Assembly: GCF_900091515.1 (NCBI RefSeq)
Contig: NZ_LT607410.1
Location: 124,001 to 188,000, forward strand
DNA: 64,000 bases
Reading direction: 5' to 3'
Origin: Micromonospora purpureochromogenes
Lineage (GTDB): Bacteria; Actinomycetota; Actinomycetes; Mycobacteriales; Micromonosporaceae
Positions 46,020 to 54,989 of this stretch are shown here, in pieces. The translations under genes were made by a program, and so were the position numbers. Position 1 is the stretch's first letter. Every line of letters starts with the position of its first letter. Under the pieces are notes generated by a model. The model was not told where the DNA came from and ran no database searches. It was given only the letters and a program-made list of their open reading frames with translations.

Positions 46020-47111
46020 TCAGGCCGGCCAGGCGCCGCTGTCGAGGAACCGTTCGATCGTGGCCAGGTGCGGGGCCGGGTCCAGCCCCTGCGCGGCCAC
46101 CCAGTCGTCGTCGTAGTAGGTGTGGGCGTAGCGGTCGCCGGCATCGCAGATCAGGGTGACCACCGAGCCGGTCCGCCCGGCGGCGAGCATCTCGGCGATC
46201 AGCCCGAAGGCGCCCCAGAGGTTGGTGCCGGTGGAGCCGCCGACCCGGCGGCCGAGCACGGCCGAGCCGGCGCGCATGGCGGCCAGCGAGGCGGCGTCCG
46301 GGACCTGGGTCATCCGGTCCACCACCGAGGGCAGGAAGGACGCCTCGACGGTCGGCCGCCCGATCCCCTCGATCCGGGAGCCGCGACCGGTGCGCACCGA
46401 CCAGTCGGCGGCCTGCCAGGCCGGGTAGAACGCCGAGTTCTCCGGGTCGACCACGCAGAGCTTGGTGGGCAGCCGCCGGTAGCGGGCGTACCGGCCGATG
46501 GTGGCGCTGGTGCCGCCGGTGCCGGCGCCCACCACGACCCAGGCCGGGATCGGGTGCCGCTCCAGCGAGAGCTGCGCGTAGATCGACTCGGCGATGTTGT
46601 TGTTGCCCCGCCAGTCGGTGGCCCGCTCGGCGTAGGTGAACTGGTCCATGAAGTGTCCGCCGCTGTCCTCGGCCAGCCAGCGCGCCTCGATCACCACCTT
46701 GGCCGGGTCCTCGACCAGGTGGCAGCGCCCGCCGTGGAACTCGATCTGGGCGATCTTCTCGGGTGAGGTGGAGGCGGGCATCACCGCCACGAACGGCAGC
46801 TCCAGCATCCGGGCGAAGTACGCCTCGGAGACCGCCGTGGAGCCGGAGGACGCCTCGATGATGGTGGTCTCCGGGCCGATCCAGCCGTTGCAGAGCCCGT
46901 AGAGGAAGAGCGAGCGGGCCAGCCGGTGCTTGAGCGAGCCGGTGGGGTGGACCGACTCGTCCTTGAGGTAGAGGTCGATCCCCCAGGCCCGGGGCAGCGG
47001 GAAGGGCAGCAGGTGGGTGTCGGCGGAGCGGTTGGCGTCCGCCTCGACCGCGGCGATCGCCTCGGTCACCCAGGTCCGGCTGGCCTCGTCGCACCGGTCG
47101 AGATGAGTCAC
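46020..47111 (-). CDS. PLP-dependent cysteine desulfhydrase-like enzyme
   Basis: A 363-residue fold-type II pyridoxal-phosphate enzyme of the cysteine synthase family. The Schiff-base lysine is in [13 protein letters not shown], the phosphate loop is in [16 protein letters not shown], and the substrate loop is [16 protein letters not shown]. It resembles Mycobacterium tuberculosis Cds1 (Rv3684), an L-cysteine desulfhydrase releasing sulfide, more than a biosynthetic cysteine synthase. The exact substrate is inferred. ATG at 47111 is the first good start. It lies 22 bases after the SDR gene. Confidence 0.8.
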   Translation of the reverse strand: MTHLDRCDEASRTWVTEAIAAVEADANRSADTHLLPFPLPRAWGIDLYLKDESVHPTGSLKHRLARSLFLYGLCNGWIGPETTIIEASSGSTAVSEAYFARMLELPFVAVMPASTSPEKIAQIEFHGGRCHLVEDPAKVVIEARWLAEDSGGHFMDQFTYAERATDWRGNNNIAESIYAQLSLERHPIPAWVVVGAGTGGTSATIGRYARYRRLPTKLCVVDPENSAFYPAWQAADWSVRTGRGSRIEGIGRPTVEASFLPSVVDRMTQVPDAASLAAMRAGSAVLGRRVGGSTGTNLWGAFGLIAEMLAAGRTGSVVTLICDAGDRYAHTYYDDDWVAAQGLDPAPHLATIERFLDSGAWPA

Positions 47112-47133
47112 GCCGGCAACGTTACAAGTGAGC

Positions 47134-47967
47134 TCAGCTCCCGTCCGGCCCGACCCGGTGCCGCTGCCGGCGCTGCCCGGCCCGCCCGGCGGCCCGGACC
47201 ACCGGAGTCAGCGCGAGCGCCAGCCGCGGCAGCGCGTCCAGCAGCCGTACCTGCACGCCGCGCCAGCGCGGCAGGCTGACCACCGGGCGGGGGTGCCGGG
47301 CCAGCCGGGCGGCCCGCGCCGCGACCCGCTGCGGGGTCAGCATCGTCCCGGTGAAGGAGGCCAGCGCCCCCGGGTCGTCGAGCCGGTCGTGCAGCATCGG
47401 CGTCCAGATCCCGTCCGGGCACAGGCACGACACGTGTACGTCGGTCAGGCCGGCCATCCGCAGGTCGGCCAGGGTGCCGAGGCTGAACGCCAGCAGCGCG
47501 TGCTTGCTGGCCGCGTAGACGGTCTCGCCCGGCGCGGCGATCAGGCCGGCGAGGGAGACGACGTTGAGCACGTGCCCGTGCCCCTGCGCGCGCATCACGG
47601 CCAGCGCGGCCAGGGTGCCGGTCATCGCGCCGAGCGCGTTCACCTCGACCACCCGTCGCCGGGTCGCCGCGTCGTGCTCCCAGGACGGCCCGGTGACCAG
47701 GATGCCGGCGTTGTTGACCCAGAGCCCGAGCCCACCGGCCGTCCCGCCGGCCGCCTCGGCGGCGACCCCGGCGCAGGCCGCCTCGTCGCGCACGTCCAGC
47801 GCCCGGGACCAGCCACCGAGCGGCGCGGCGGCGGTGGCGGCCACGCCGGCGTCCAGGTCGGTCAGGAGTACGGTCCAGCCGTCGGCGTACAGCGCGGCGG
47901 CGATGGCCCGCCCCAGCCCGCCGGCCGCACCGGTGACCACGGCGGCGCCGCGTACGGGGGTCGTCAT
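47134..47967 (-). CDS. short-chain dehydrogenase/reductase
   Basis: A 277-residue NAD(P)-dependent Rossmann enzyme. Cofactor motif [14 protein letters not shown] is at 10-23, then NNAGI, and catalytic Ser and Y-x3-K in [25 protein letters not shown]. The C-terminal 40 residues are hydrophobic then Arg-rich ([12 protein letters not shown] region) and beyond the usual fold. The substrate is not predictable. It is followed 22 bases later by the desulfhydrase-like gene on the same strand, so the two may form an operon. Confidence 0.85.
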   Translation of the reverse strand: MTTPVRGAAVVTGAAGGLGRAIAAALYADGWTVLLTDLDAGVAATAAAPLGGWSRALDVRDEAACAGVAAEAAGGTAGGLGLWVNNAGILVTGPSWEHDAATRRRVVEVNALGAMTGTLAALAVMRAQGHGHVLNVVSLAGLIAAPGETVYAASKHALLAFSLGTLADLRMAGLTDVHVSCLCPDGIWTPMLHDRLDDPGALASFTGTMLTPQRVAARAARLARHPRPVVSLPRWRGVQVRLLDALPRLALALTPVVRAAGRAGQRRQRHRVGPDGS

Positions 47968-48013
47968 CGGCGCAAGGTATCGCCGCCGGGCGGGCGACGC
48001 CAGAGCCGGACGG

Positions 48014-48472
48014 TCAGCTCCCGGGCGACCCGAGCGGCTGTGGGCGGTTCTCCCACTTGGTTGACAGGGCGATGCCCGTGCGGGTGGACGCCACGCCCGG
48101 GGTGCGGTTGAGCCGCACGATCAGCGCCTCCAGCTCGGCGATCGTGCCGACCCGCGCCTTGAGCAGGAAGGACTCGACGCCGGCCATGAAGTAGCAGGAC
48201 TCGATCTCGGGCATCTGGCGGAACGCCTCCAGCACGTCGTCGGTGTCCCCGCCGGAGTCCTCGACGATGCCGATCAGCGCGGTCACGCCGAGCCCGACCG
48301 CCTCCGGCTCCACCTCCGCCCGGTACGCCCGGATAACGCCGCTTGACTCCAGCTTGCCGACCCGCTCGTGCACGGCCGGGGCGGAGAGGCCGACCTGCCG
48401 GGCGAGTTCGGCGTACGACAGTCGGGCGTTGCCCCGCAGCAGGTCGACGAGGCTCAGGTCGATGGCGTCCAC
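48014..48472 (-). CDS. Lrp/AsnC family transcriptional regulator
   Basis: A 152-residue feast/famine regulator. The N-terminal helix-turn-helix (AELARQVGLSAPAVHERVGKLE, about 20-42) is followed by the RAM ligand-binding domain (GVTALIGIVEDSGGDTDDV, then FLLKARVGTIAELEALI). The GTG at 48472 is chosen: it gives the standard N terminus and has a TAGGGT eight bases upstream, consistent with a leaderless message. The target may include its own gene or the adjacent SDR/desulfhydrase pair; effector amino acid unknown. Confidence 0.9.
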   Translation of the reverse strand: MDAIDLSLVDLLRGNARLSYAELARQVGLSAPAVHERVGKLESSGVIRAYRAEVEPEAVGLGVTALIGIVEDSGGDTDDVLEAFRQMPEIESCYFMAGVESFLLKARVGTIAELEALIVRLNRTPGVASTRTGIALSTKWENRPQPLGSPGS

Positions 48473-48480
48473 GGAAGGTG

Positions 48481-48486
48481 ACCCTA
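48481..48486 (-). promoter_or_regulatory. putative -10 element of the Lrp gene
   Basis: On the minus strand TAGGGT lies eight bases before the GTG at 48472, so transcription would start at the start codon. No ribosome binding site is present, which supports a leaderless transcript. Confidence 0.4.
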
Positions 48487-48529
48487 GCCGTCCGGGCGTA
48501 ACGTCGGACGGCCGGCACCCGTTGAACAT

Positions 48530-48740
48530 GACAACACGTAACTATGTGCAGACTCAGCGTGATGGAGGCCGGACCCGGGTAATATTTCCTAACTTCCCAC
48601 TCAGTGCGTTTTTCGCGTTTGGCGGACAGGCCAGGTCGCTGGTGCTGTAATTGCCATACGTCCCTCATGACGGCTCTGGGCTCGCACCGGCCGGGGGCAG
48701 TGTGTTCAGCCGGGGGCTTCGTCGACGCGAGGAGGGGGCT
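48530..48740 (+). promoter_or_regulatory. upstream region of the bldC-like gene
   Basis: A gap of 211 bases. TAATAT at about 48579-48584 is a near-consensus -10 element in a locally AT-rich stretch; a second AT-rich spot, TGTAATTG, lies near 48645. Either implies a leader of 80-150 bases. GGAGGGGGCT precedes the GTG start. Confidence 0.4.
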
Positions 48741-49007
48741 GTGGACACTGGAGATCGCCTGCTGACACCGGGTGAGGTCGCCGCGTTGTTTCGGGTTGAC
48801 CCGAAGACTGTGACGCGATGGGCGGCGGCCGGCCGGATCGGCAGCATCCGGACTCCAGGCGGGCATCGCCGGTTTCGGGAATCCGAGGTGCGGGCCCTGC
48901 TGGAAGGGGAGGGCATGCTGGACGAGGGGGAGGACATCGGCAAGCCGCGCAATGTCGGTCCCGCCGCCTCGACCGGACCGGGGCCGGCCAACGCCGGGAT
49001 GTACTGA
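48741..49007 (+). CDS. BldC-type MerR-like DNA-binding protein
   Basis: An 88-residue regulator made of one MerR-like winged helix (LLTPGEVAALFRVDPKTVTRWAAAG, then RIGSIRTPGGHRRFRESEVRALL) and a short acidic/Gly-rich tail. The helix region closely resembles Streptomyces BldC, a small protein that controls the onset of development by cooperative DNA binding. Streptomyces BldC is 68 residues; the tail here is longer and ends NAGMY. The GTG at 48741 has GGAGGGGG upstream. It may be a BldC paralog rather than the ortholog. Confidence 0.85.
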   Translation: MDTGDRLLTPGEVAALFRVDPKTVTRWAAAGRIGSIRTPGGHRRFRESEVRALLEGEGMLDEGEDIGKPRNVGPAASTGPGPANAGMY

Positions 49008-49078
49008 ATGGTGCGAGACGGATCGCGGGCCGGCCGACAGGTCCGGTCCGCGCCCGTCTGAGGCGAGGTTCCGCTTCG

Positions 49079-49708
49079 CTACGACCGGTCGGCGGCCAAC
49101 TGCCCCGACCACCGCCGGAACAACGTGTGCGGCACGCCGAGCGCGTCCAGCACCTTGCCGGCCACGAAGTCGACCAACTGCGCTGCGGTGGCCGAGGCGC
49201 CGGAGCCGTAGAAGCCCGGACTGGCCGGCACTACCACCGCTCCGGCGTCGTGCAACGCGATCAGGTGCTCCAGGTGGCTGCGGGTCACCGGCGTCTCCCG
49301 GGGCACCACCACCACCGGCCGGCGCTCCTTGAGGTTGACCTCGGCCGCGCGCTGCAACAGGTCCTTGGAGAGCCCGATGGCGATGCCGGCGCAGGCGGCC
49401 GTGCTCGCCGGCACCACCGCCATCCCGCGTACCCGGTAGGAGCCGCTGCTCGGGCCGGCGGCGATGTCACCGGCCGGCCAGTGCCGCACGTCGGCGTCGG
49501 CCAGGTCGCGGCCCAGCCAGGCGGCCAGGTCCTCGGCCCAGTGGCCGTCCCGGAACGGGCGGCCGGTCTCGTCGAGCACGGTCAGCCGGGCGGCCCGGGA
49601 GACGATCAGGTCCACCGGCTCGCCGGCGTCGAGCAGCCCGTTGACGACCGCCGCCGCGTACGGGGTGCCGGACGCGCCGGAGACCCCGACCACCCATGGT
49701 TCGCGCAT
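49079..49708 (-). CDS. mqnM: UbiX-type flavin prenyltransferase
   Basis: A 209-residue UbiX homolog, expected to make the prenylated FMN cofactor used by UbiD-type decarboxylases. The FMN motif VVGVSGASGTPYA is at the N terminus, then MAVVPASTAACAGIAIGLSKDLLQRAA, VVVVPRETP and SPGFYGSGAS, all typical. The ATG at 49708 is used; a far longer frame upstream is a shadow of the terpene synthase. The partner is the UbiD homolog at 51857, which needs this cofactor for the late decarboxylation in menaquinone synthesis. The symbol follows the futalosine-pathway naming. Confidence 0.88.
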   Translation of the reverse strand: MREPWVVGVSGASGTPYAAAVVNGLLDAGEPVDLIVSRAARLTVLDETGRPFRDGHWAEDLAAWLGRDLADADVRHWPAGDIAAGPSSGSYRVRGMAVVPASTAACAGIAIGLSKDLLQRAAEVNLKERRPVVVVPRETPVTRSHLEHLIALHDAGAVVVPASPGFYGSGASATAAQLVDFVAGKVLDALGVPHTLFRRWSGQLAADRS

Positions 49709-49870
49709 GTCGTCCAGCCTGCCTGGTCGCCGCCGCGCCCCGCCCGGCGACCCCCCGACCACTGCGCTGCGTGTCGCCGCGGCAGCCCGCTGTGCGCCGG
49801 GACGGCGGGAGCGCGGTGGACCTGCCATGCTGCCGTCGGCGGCCCACGCCGCACGGAAAGGGATCGAGCC

Positions 49871-50827
49871 ATGGTCGAGGAGGTGCTCCGGTCGCTGCGG
49901 GCCGCGTGCCCGATCCCGCCCCGGCTCTCGCCGTACGCGGACCCGGTGCAGGAGTGGCTGCTGGACCGGCTGCCCCGGCTGGGCGTACCGCTGAACTCCA
50001 GCGCCCGGGAGCGGCTGGACCGGGCCGGCTTCGCCCGGTACGCGGGCCGGCTCTACCCGGACGCCAGCGAGCCGGACCTGCGTACCCTGGCCGCCCTGTT
50101 CACCTGGTTCTTCCTGGTCGACGACGCCTGCGACGGGCCGGACCGGTTCGCGCCGGAGCAGATCAGGGCGCTGCGGGCCGGGGCGTTGAGCCTGCTGCGG
50201 GACGGCCCACGCCGGCGGCACCCCGGGTTCGGCGGGCCGCTGCGCCGGCTGCTGGTCGACGCCTGGCGGGCGCCCCGGCGCCGGATGCCGGCCCGCTGGC
50301 GGCTGCGCTTCGCCGACGCGGTCGCCGACCACCTGGACGGCACGTGGCGGGAGTCGGTCGCCAAGGACCTCGGGCGGCGCCCCTCGGTGGCCGAGTACGT
50401 GCAGTTGCGCCGGGCGACGTCGGCGGCGTACGTCTCGTACCCGCTGATCGAGTTCGCCACCGGGCGGCCGTTGCCCGACCCGGTATACCACCACCCGGCG
50501 CTGCGCCGGATCGGCGAGCTCGGCAACGACCTGCTCTCCTGGTACAACGACCTCGCCTCGCTGAAGCGGGACCGGGCCACCTCCGGCGGGCACAACCTGG
50601 TGCTGGCGGTGGCCGACGAGCGGCGGGTGCCGCTGGACACCGCCGTGGACCTGATCGCCGAGCGCTGGCGGGCGGCGATGGACCACTTCGTGGCGCTCCG
50701 CGCCGGCGTGCCGTCCTTCGGCCCCGCCCTGGACCCGGCCGTCACCACCCACCTCGACGGCGTCGCCAACGCCGTCCGCGGCACCCTCGACTGGACCCTC
50801 GAGAGCGCCCGCTACCCCACCCCCTGA
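49871..50827 (+). CDS. class I terpene synthase
   Basis: A 318-residue terpene cyclase. The metal-binding aspartate motif is D84-D85-A-C-D88 in FFLVDDACDG, and the second metal site is N219-D-L-L-S223-W-Y-N-D227 (the NSE pattern). An R314-Y315 pair lies near the C terminus, as in bacterial terpene cyclases. It should ionise a prenyl diphosphate, probably farnesyl or geranylgeranyl, but the product cannot be predicted. No P450 or prenyl synthase is adjacent. The ATG at 49871 lacks a strong ribosome binding site (AAAGGGAT, 13 bases upstream). It lies opposite in strand to the menaquinone genes on both sides. Confidence 0.85.
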   Translation: MVEEVLRSLRAACPIPPRLSPYADPVQEWLLDRLPRLGVPLNSSARERLDRAGFARYAGRLYPDASEPDLRTLAALFTWFFLVDDACDGPDRFAPEQIRALRAGALSLLRDGPRRRHPGFGGPLRRLLVDAWRAPRRRMPARWRLRFADAVADHLDGTWRESVAKDLGRRPSVAEYVQLRRATSAAYVSYPLIEFATGRPLPDPVYHHPALRRIGELGNDLLSWYNDLASLKRDRATSGGHNLVLAVADERRVPLDTAVDLIAERWRAAMDHFVALRAGVPSFGPALDPAVTTHLDGVANAVRGTLDWTLESARYPTP

Positions 50828-50850
50828 CCTCCCGCCCCCACCCTCTCCTT

Positions 50851-50918
50851 GCGCGCTTTTTCCCGGAAAACGTGGCCTTCGCGCGCCGAATAGCCACGCT
50901 TTCTCAGAAAGAGCGCGC
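50851..50918. terminator. long imperfect palindrome between convergent genes
   Basis: Two 26-base arms (50851-50876 and 50893-50918) match as inverted repeats at 21 of 26 positions. Both start or end with GCGCGC and enclose an AT-rich core, and each arm is itself partly palindromic. It lies between the terpene synthase and mqnP, where a bidirectional terminator would be expected. Confidence 0.6.
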
Positions 50919-50945
50919 CTCTTGGGTGGGGCGGGGTGGGGTCGG

Positions 50946-51857
50946 TCAGGGGTGGAGGTGGAGGCGGATGGTGAGGTCGAGCAGGGCGAAGAGGAAGAGG
51001 GCGATGCCGACGAAGCCGTTCGCGGTGAAGAACGCCCGGTTGACCTTGCTCAGGTCGGTGGGGCTGACCACCACGTGCTGGTAGCCGAAGGCGAGGGCGG
51101 TGAACGCCAGGCCGATCCACCACAGCCAGCCGAAGCCGACCAGCGCGCCGAACCAGATGAACAGCGCGAAGGTGACCACGTGCGCGACGGTGGAGGCGTG
51201 CAGCGCGAAGCGCCGGCCGTACCGGGCCGGGACGCTGTGCACGCCGATCTCCCGGTCGACGTCGGCGTCCTGGCAGGCGTAGATCAGGTCGAAGCCGCCG
51301 ATCCAGAGCCCCACCGCCGCACCGAGCAGCCAGGCCGGCCAGGAGCCGTCCAGGGTGCCGGTGACCGCGAGCCAGGCGCCGACCGGGCCGACCGCCTGGG
51401 CGATCGCCAGGATGGCGTGCGGCCAGTTGGTGAACCGCTTGCCGTAGGGGTAGACGACCAGCGGGATCACCGCGAGCGGCGCGAGCACCAGGCAGAGCGG
51501 GTTGAGCAGCGCCGCGGCGGCCAGGAAGACCACCAGCGCGACGGCCGCGCCGGTCCAGGCCGTGCGCACGCTCACCGCCCCGGTGACCAGCTCCCGGTTC
51601 GCGGTACGCGGGTTCCGGGCGTCGATCCGCCGGTCGAGGATGCGGTTGGCGGCCATCGCGAAGGTCCGCGCCCCGACCATCGCCACGGTGATCAGCAGCA
51701 GGTCGAGCCAGCGCACCCGCCCGCCGTCGACCCGCATCGCGGTCAGCGCCGACAGGTACGCGAAGGGCAGTGCGAAGACGGAGTGCTCGATGGCGACGAG
51801 CTTGAGGAACGACTTGATCCGGCCCGGCTTCTCGGCCGGCGCGTCGAGGACCGCCAT
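50946..51857 (-). CDS. mqnP: UbiA-type prenyltransferase of menaquinone synthesis
   Basis: A 303-residue membrane prenyltransferase with about eight membrane segments. The two Asp-rich metal sites are NRILDRRIDARNPRT and CQDADVDREIGVHSVPARYG. It attaches the polyprenyl chain in the late futalosine pathway. It overlaps the UbiD homolog (TGATG), an arrangement that supports joint function. The closest alternative, a 4-hydroxybenzoate ubiquinone enzyme, is unlikely in an actinobacterium. Confidence 0.9.
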   Translation of the reverse strand: MAVLDAPAEKPGRIKSFLKLVAIEHSVFALPFAYLSALTAMRVDGGRVRWLDLLLITVAMVGARTFAMAANRILDRRIDARNPRTANRELVTGAVSVRTAWTGAAVALVVFLAAAALLNPLCLVLAPLAVIPLVVYPYGKRFTNWPHAILAIAQAVGPVGAWLAVTGTLDGSWPAWLLGAAVGLWIGGFDLIYACQDADVDREIGVHSVPARYGRRFALHASTVAHVVTFALFIWFGALVGFGWLWWIGLAFTALAFGYQHVVVSPTDLSKVNRAFFTANGFVGIALFLFALLDLTIRLHLHP

Positions 51858-53317
51858 CAGATTCCGTACTCCTTCCAGCGCTTGTCGACCAGGGAGGCGA
51901 CCTCCGGCGACATGGTCATCTCCTCCGGCCAGCCCCGGGTGTAGCCCTCGGCGGGCAGCTTGCGGGTCGCGTCGACGCCGGCCTTGCCGCCCCAGAACTG
52001 CTGGTACGACGAGTGGTCGAGGTGGTCCACCGGCCCCTCGGTGAGCAGCAGGTCGCGGGCGTAGTCGACGTTGCCGAAGGCGCGGAAGGCGACCTCGTTG
52101 TAGTCGTGCACGTCGCAGTCCTCGTCGACGATCACGATCAGCTTGGTCAGCGACATCAGGTGCGCGCCCCAGATCGCGTTCATCACCTTCTGCGCGTGCT
52201 TCGGGTAGCGCTTGCGGATCGACACGATCGCGCAGTTGTGGAAGACCCCGGCGGCCGGCAGGTCGTAGTCGACGATGTCCGGGATCAGCAACTTGAGCAG
52301 CGGCTGGAAGATCCGCTCGGTGGCCTTGCCCAGGCCGTGGTCCTCCTGCGGCGGCTTGGAGGTGACGATCGAGTGGTACACCGGGTTGCGCTGCATGGTC
52401 ATCGCCTCGATGTGCAGCACCGGGAACGGCTCGACCGGGGTGTAGAAACCGGTGTGGTCGCCGAACGGCCCCTCGGGCAGCCGCTCGCCGGGCTCCAGGT
52501 AGCCCTCCAGCACGATCTGGGCGTGCGCGGGCACCTGCAACGGCACGGTGAGGCAGTCGACCATCTCGACCCGCTCGCCGCGCAGGAATCCGGCGAACAG
52601 GTACTCGTCGATGTCGCCGGGCAGCGGTGCGCTCGCCGCGTAGCTGACCACCGGGTCGCAGCCGATGGCGACGGCCACCGGCAGCCGCTGCCCGAGCCGC
52701 TCGGCGACGGCGTGGTGCGCGGTGGAGTCCTTGTGGATCTGCCAGTGCATGCCCAGCGTGTTGCGGCTGTGCTGCTGGAGGCGGTAGAGCCCGAGGTTGC
52801 GCTTGCCGGTCTCCGGGTGCTTGGTGTGGGTCAGCCCGTAGTTGTGGAAGATCCCGCCGTCGCCGGGCCAGACCTGCAGGCCGGGCAGCCGGTTCAGGTC
52901 CACGTCCTCGCCGCGGTAGACCACCTGCTGGCAGGGGGCGGTCTTCACCTTGCGCGGCGGCACCGACTTGAGCTGCATGACCTTGCCCAGACCCTCACGG
53001 ATGCCGGACCAGCCGACCGGCAGCTCCGGCTTGACCAGCGCGCCGATCCGGTCGCCGATCTCGTCCAGCGACTCGACGCCGAGCGCCATCGCCATCCGCT
53101 TCTCGGTGCCGAAGAGGTTGATCGCCACCGGCATCTCGCCCCGGGTGGGCCGCTCGAAGAGCAGCGCCGGGCCGCCCGCCCGGACGGTCCGGGTGACCAC
53201 CTCGCTGATCTCCAGCGTGGGGTCGACCGGGACGCTCACCCGCCGCAGCTCGCCCGCGCGCTCCAGCGCCGCGAGGAAGTCCTTGAGATCGGTGTACGGG
53301 AAGCCACGAGCCGCCAT
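51857..53317 (-). CDS. mqnL: UbiD-type decarboxylase of menaquinone synthesis
   Basis: A 486-residue prenyl-FMN-dependent decarboxylase. Family hallmarks: DLKDFLAALERAGELRRV at the N terminus, TKHPETGKRNLGLYRLQ, HWQIHKDSTAHH, GDPVVSYAASAPLP, and LPEGPFGDHTGFYTPVEPFP, which contains the catalytic-region E and R/E residues. It probably removes the carboxylate from the 1,4-dihydroxy-6-naphthoate skeleton after prenylation. ATG at 53317 gives a normal start, and the upstream frame is not family-like. It is followed directly by mqnP. Confidence 0.92.
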   Translation of the reverse strand: MAARGFPYTDLKDFLAALERAGELRRVSVPVDPTLEISEVVTRTVRAGGPALLFERPTRGEMPVAINLFGTEKRMAMALGVESLDEIGDRIGALVKPELPVGWSGIREGLGKVMQLKSVPPRKVKTAPCQQVVYRGEDVDLNRLPGLQVWPGDGGIFHNYGLTHTKHPETGKRNLGLYRLQQHSRNTLGMHWQIHKDSTAHHAVAERLGQRLPVAVAIGCDPVVSYAASAPLPGDIDEYLFAGFLRGERVEMVDCLTVPLQVPAHAQIVLEGYLEPGERLPEGPFGDHTGFYTPVEPFPVLHIEAMTMQRNPVYHSIVTSKPPQEDHGLGKATERIFQPLLKLLIPDIVDYDLPAAGVFHNCAIVSIRKRYPKHAQKVMNAIWGAHLMSLTKLIVIVDEDCDVHDYNEVAFRAFGNVDYARDLLLTEGPVDHLDHSSYQQFWGGKAGVDATRKLPAEGYTRGWPEEMTMSPEVASLVDKRWKEYGI

Positions 53318-53489
53318 GCCGCCAGTCTCCCGCACCCCGGGACGGCCCGCCCACGCCGGGTCGGCCCGGGCGGTGTGCGTCTCCCCACGCATCCGGCACA
53401 CGACGCGGCGGCGAAGTCCCGGCCGGGCCGGACGGCATGGGCGGTGGCCGGCCGGGTAGTCGAGGCGCCGGTCGAGACGGGGAGCGGCG

Positions 53490-54362
53490 ATGAGCGACGG
53501 GCGGGTACCGGCGGGGTTCTCCGAGCAGCGGGCACAGGTCGGCGACGTGGCGATGAACTACGTCCGGGGCGGCCGGGGACCCACCCTGGTGCTGCTGCAC
53601 GGCTATCCGCAGTGCTGGCGGATGTGGCGTCACCTGCTGCCCGGGCTGGGGCGGTCGTACGAGGTGGTCGCGCCCGACCTGCGCGGCTTCGGCGGCAGCA
53701 ACGCCCCGCCCGGCGGGTACGACAAGAAGACCCTCGCGGCCGACCTGCACGGGCTGCTGACCGGGCTCGGCCTGACCGGCGACATCCGGCTGGTCGGCCA
53801 CGACCTGGGCACCATGGTCGCCTACGCCTACGCCGCCGCCCACCCCGACAAGGTGTCCCGGCTGGTGCTGACCGAGGCTCCCATCCCGGACGAGAGCATC
53901 TACGCCTTCCCCGCGCTGAGCAGCGCCGGGCCGGCGGTGTGGAACTTCGGCTTCTTCAACGTGACGAACGGTCTGCCCGAGGAGCTGATCGTCGGCCGGG
54001 AGACGCTCTGGGTGGAGCGCTTCACCGACTCGATCATGGTGAACAAGGGCAGCCTCGGGCCGGAGGACGTCGAGGAGTACGCCGGACACCTGCGCGACCC
54101 GGCCCACCTGCGGGCCAGCTTCGCGTACTTCCGGGCGTTCGGACAGGACGTCGCGGACAACGCCGCGTACCGGGCGACGAAGCTGCCCATGCCGGTGCTC
54201 GCCGTCGGCGCCCGGGCCAGCCTCGGCGAGCAGGTGGCCGACCAGGTCCGCCGGTACGCCGGCACAGTTACCGGCGAGGTGGTCGAGGACTGCGGCCACT
54301 GGCTCTTCGAGGAGCGGCCGGCGGAGCTGGCTGCTCTGGTGCTGCCGTTCCTGCGGGACTGA
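53490..54362 (+). CDS. alpha/beta hydrolase, epoxide hydrolase/dehalogenase type
   Basis: A 290-residue alpha/beta-fold hydrolase. Oxyanion motif LHGYPQCWRMW is at about 36-46. The nucleophile elbow is GHDLGTMVA, so Asp is the nucleophile as in epoxide hydrolases and haloalkane dehalogenases. The catalytic His is in EDCGHWLFEERP near the C terminus. The substrate is unknown. The ATG at 53490 follows GGGGAGCGG. The 172-base gap upstream shows no other feature. Confidence 0.85.
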   Translation: MSDGRVPAGFSEQRAQVGDVAMNYVRGGRGPTLVLLHGYPQCWRMWRHLLPGLGRSYEVVAPDLRGFGGSNAPPGGYDKKTLAADLHGLLTGLGLTGDIRLVGHDLGTMVAYAYAAAHPDKVSRLVLTEAPIPDESIYAFPALSSAGPAVWNFGFFNVTNGLPEELIVGRETLWVERFTDSIMVNKGSLGPEDVEEYAGHLRDPAHLRASFAYFRAFGQDVADNAAYRATKLPMPVLAVGARASLGEQVADQVRRYAGTVTGEVVEDCGHWLFEERPAELAALVLPFLRD

Positions 54363-54371
54363 GCCCGCCGG

Positions 54372-54926
54372 TCAGGCGGCCGGCGCCCAGGCGTATCCGG
54401 CCAGGGCGGGGTCGAGCGGCGCGTCGGTGAGCCGGTTGGCGAAGGTGGAGATCGTGTACGTGCCGACGCCGAGCACCACGTCGAGGGCGTGCCGGGGCAG
54501 CCAGCCGGCGTCGAGGAACGCGTGCAGCTCCCCGTCCGGCACCGCGCCCCGGTGGTCGAGCACGGCGAGGGTGAACCGGCGCAGCGCCTCCAGTCTCGGA
54601 TCGGCCAGCGGCGCGCCGTCCCGCAGCGCGGCGACCAGCTCCGGGTCCACGCCCTGCCGGGTGAGGGTGGCGGTGTGCATCGCCACGCAGACGTGGCACT
54701 CGTTGCGGGTGGCGACGGTCAGCACCACGACCTCGCGCTCGACCGGGTCGAGGTCGGTGGACTCGAAGGTGGCGTTGGCGGTGAGGAAGCCCTTGAGCAG
54801 CTCGGGTGACTCGGCCATCCGGGCGACGGCCTCGGGGAGGCGACCGAGCTTGCGCTGCACGCCGGCCATGGTGGGGCGGGCGGCGGCGGGCGCGGTCTCG
54901 GCGGTGTGGGCGGTGAAGACGGACAT
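54372..54926 (-). CDS. AhpD/carboxymuconolactone decarboxylase-fold protein
   Basis: A 184-residue alkylhydroperoxidase-like protein. The redox motif is C-H-V-C in ATRNECHVCVAMHTATLTRQG, with the expected Glu and His around it. Such proteins act as peroxidases or disulfide reductases. The start lies 63 bases from the divergent MarR gene, with two MarR-type operators between, so expression is probably oxidant- or ligand-responsive through that regulator. Convergent stop with the hydrolase gene is nine bases away. Confidence 0.85.
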   Translation of the reverse strand: MSVFTAHTAETAPAAARPTMAGVQRKLGRLPEAVARMAESPELLKGFLTANATFESTDLDPVEREVVVLTVATRNECHVCVAMHTATLTRQGVDPELVAALRDGAPLADPRLEALRRFTLAVLDHRGAVPDGELHAFLDAGWLPRHALDVVLGVGTYTISTFANRLTDAPLDPALAGYAWAPAA

Positions 54927-54948
54927 GGCGGAACCCCTCGGGTACGAT

Positions 54949-54985
54949 AGTCAACGTGGTTGACCAAATAGTAAACGAGGTTGTC
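54949..54985. promoter_or_regulatory. two tandem MarR-type operators
   Basis: AGTCAACGTGGTTGAC (54949-54964), with perfect half-sites GTCAAC and GTTGAC, is followed by the related AGTAAACGAGGTTGTC (54970-54985). Their spacing of 21 bases is two helical turns, so two dimers would bind one face of the DNA. They cover the whole divergent promoter. Confidence 0.7.
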
Positions 54986-54989
54986 GAAC

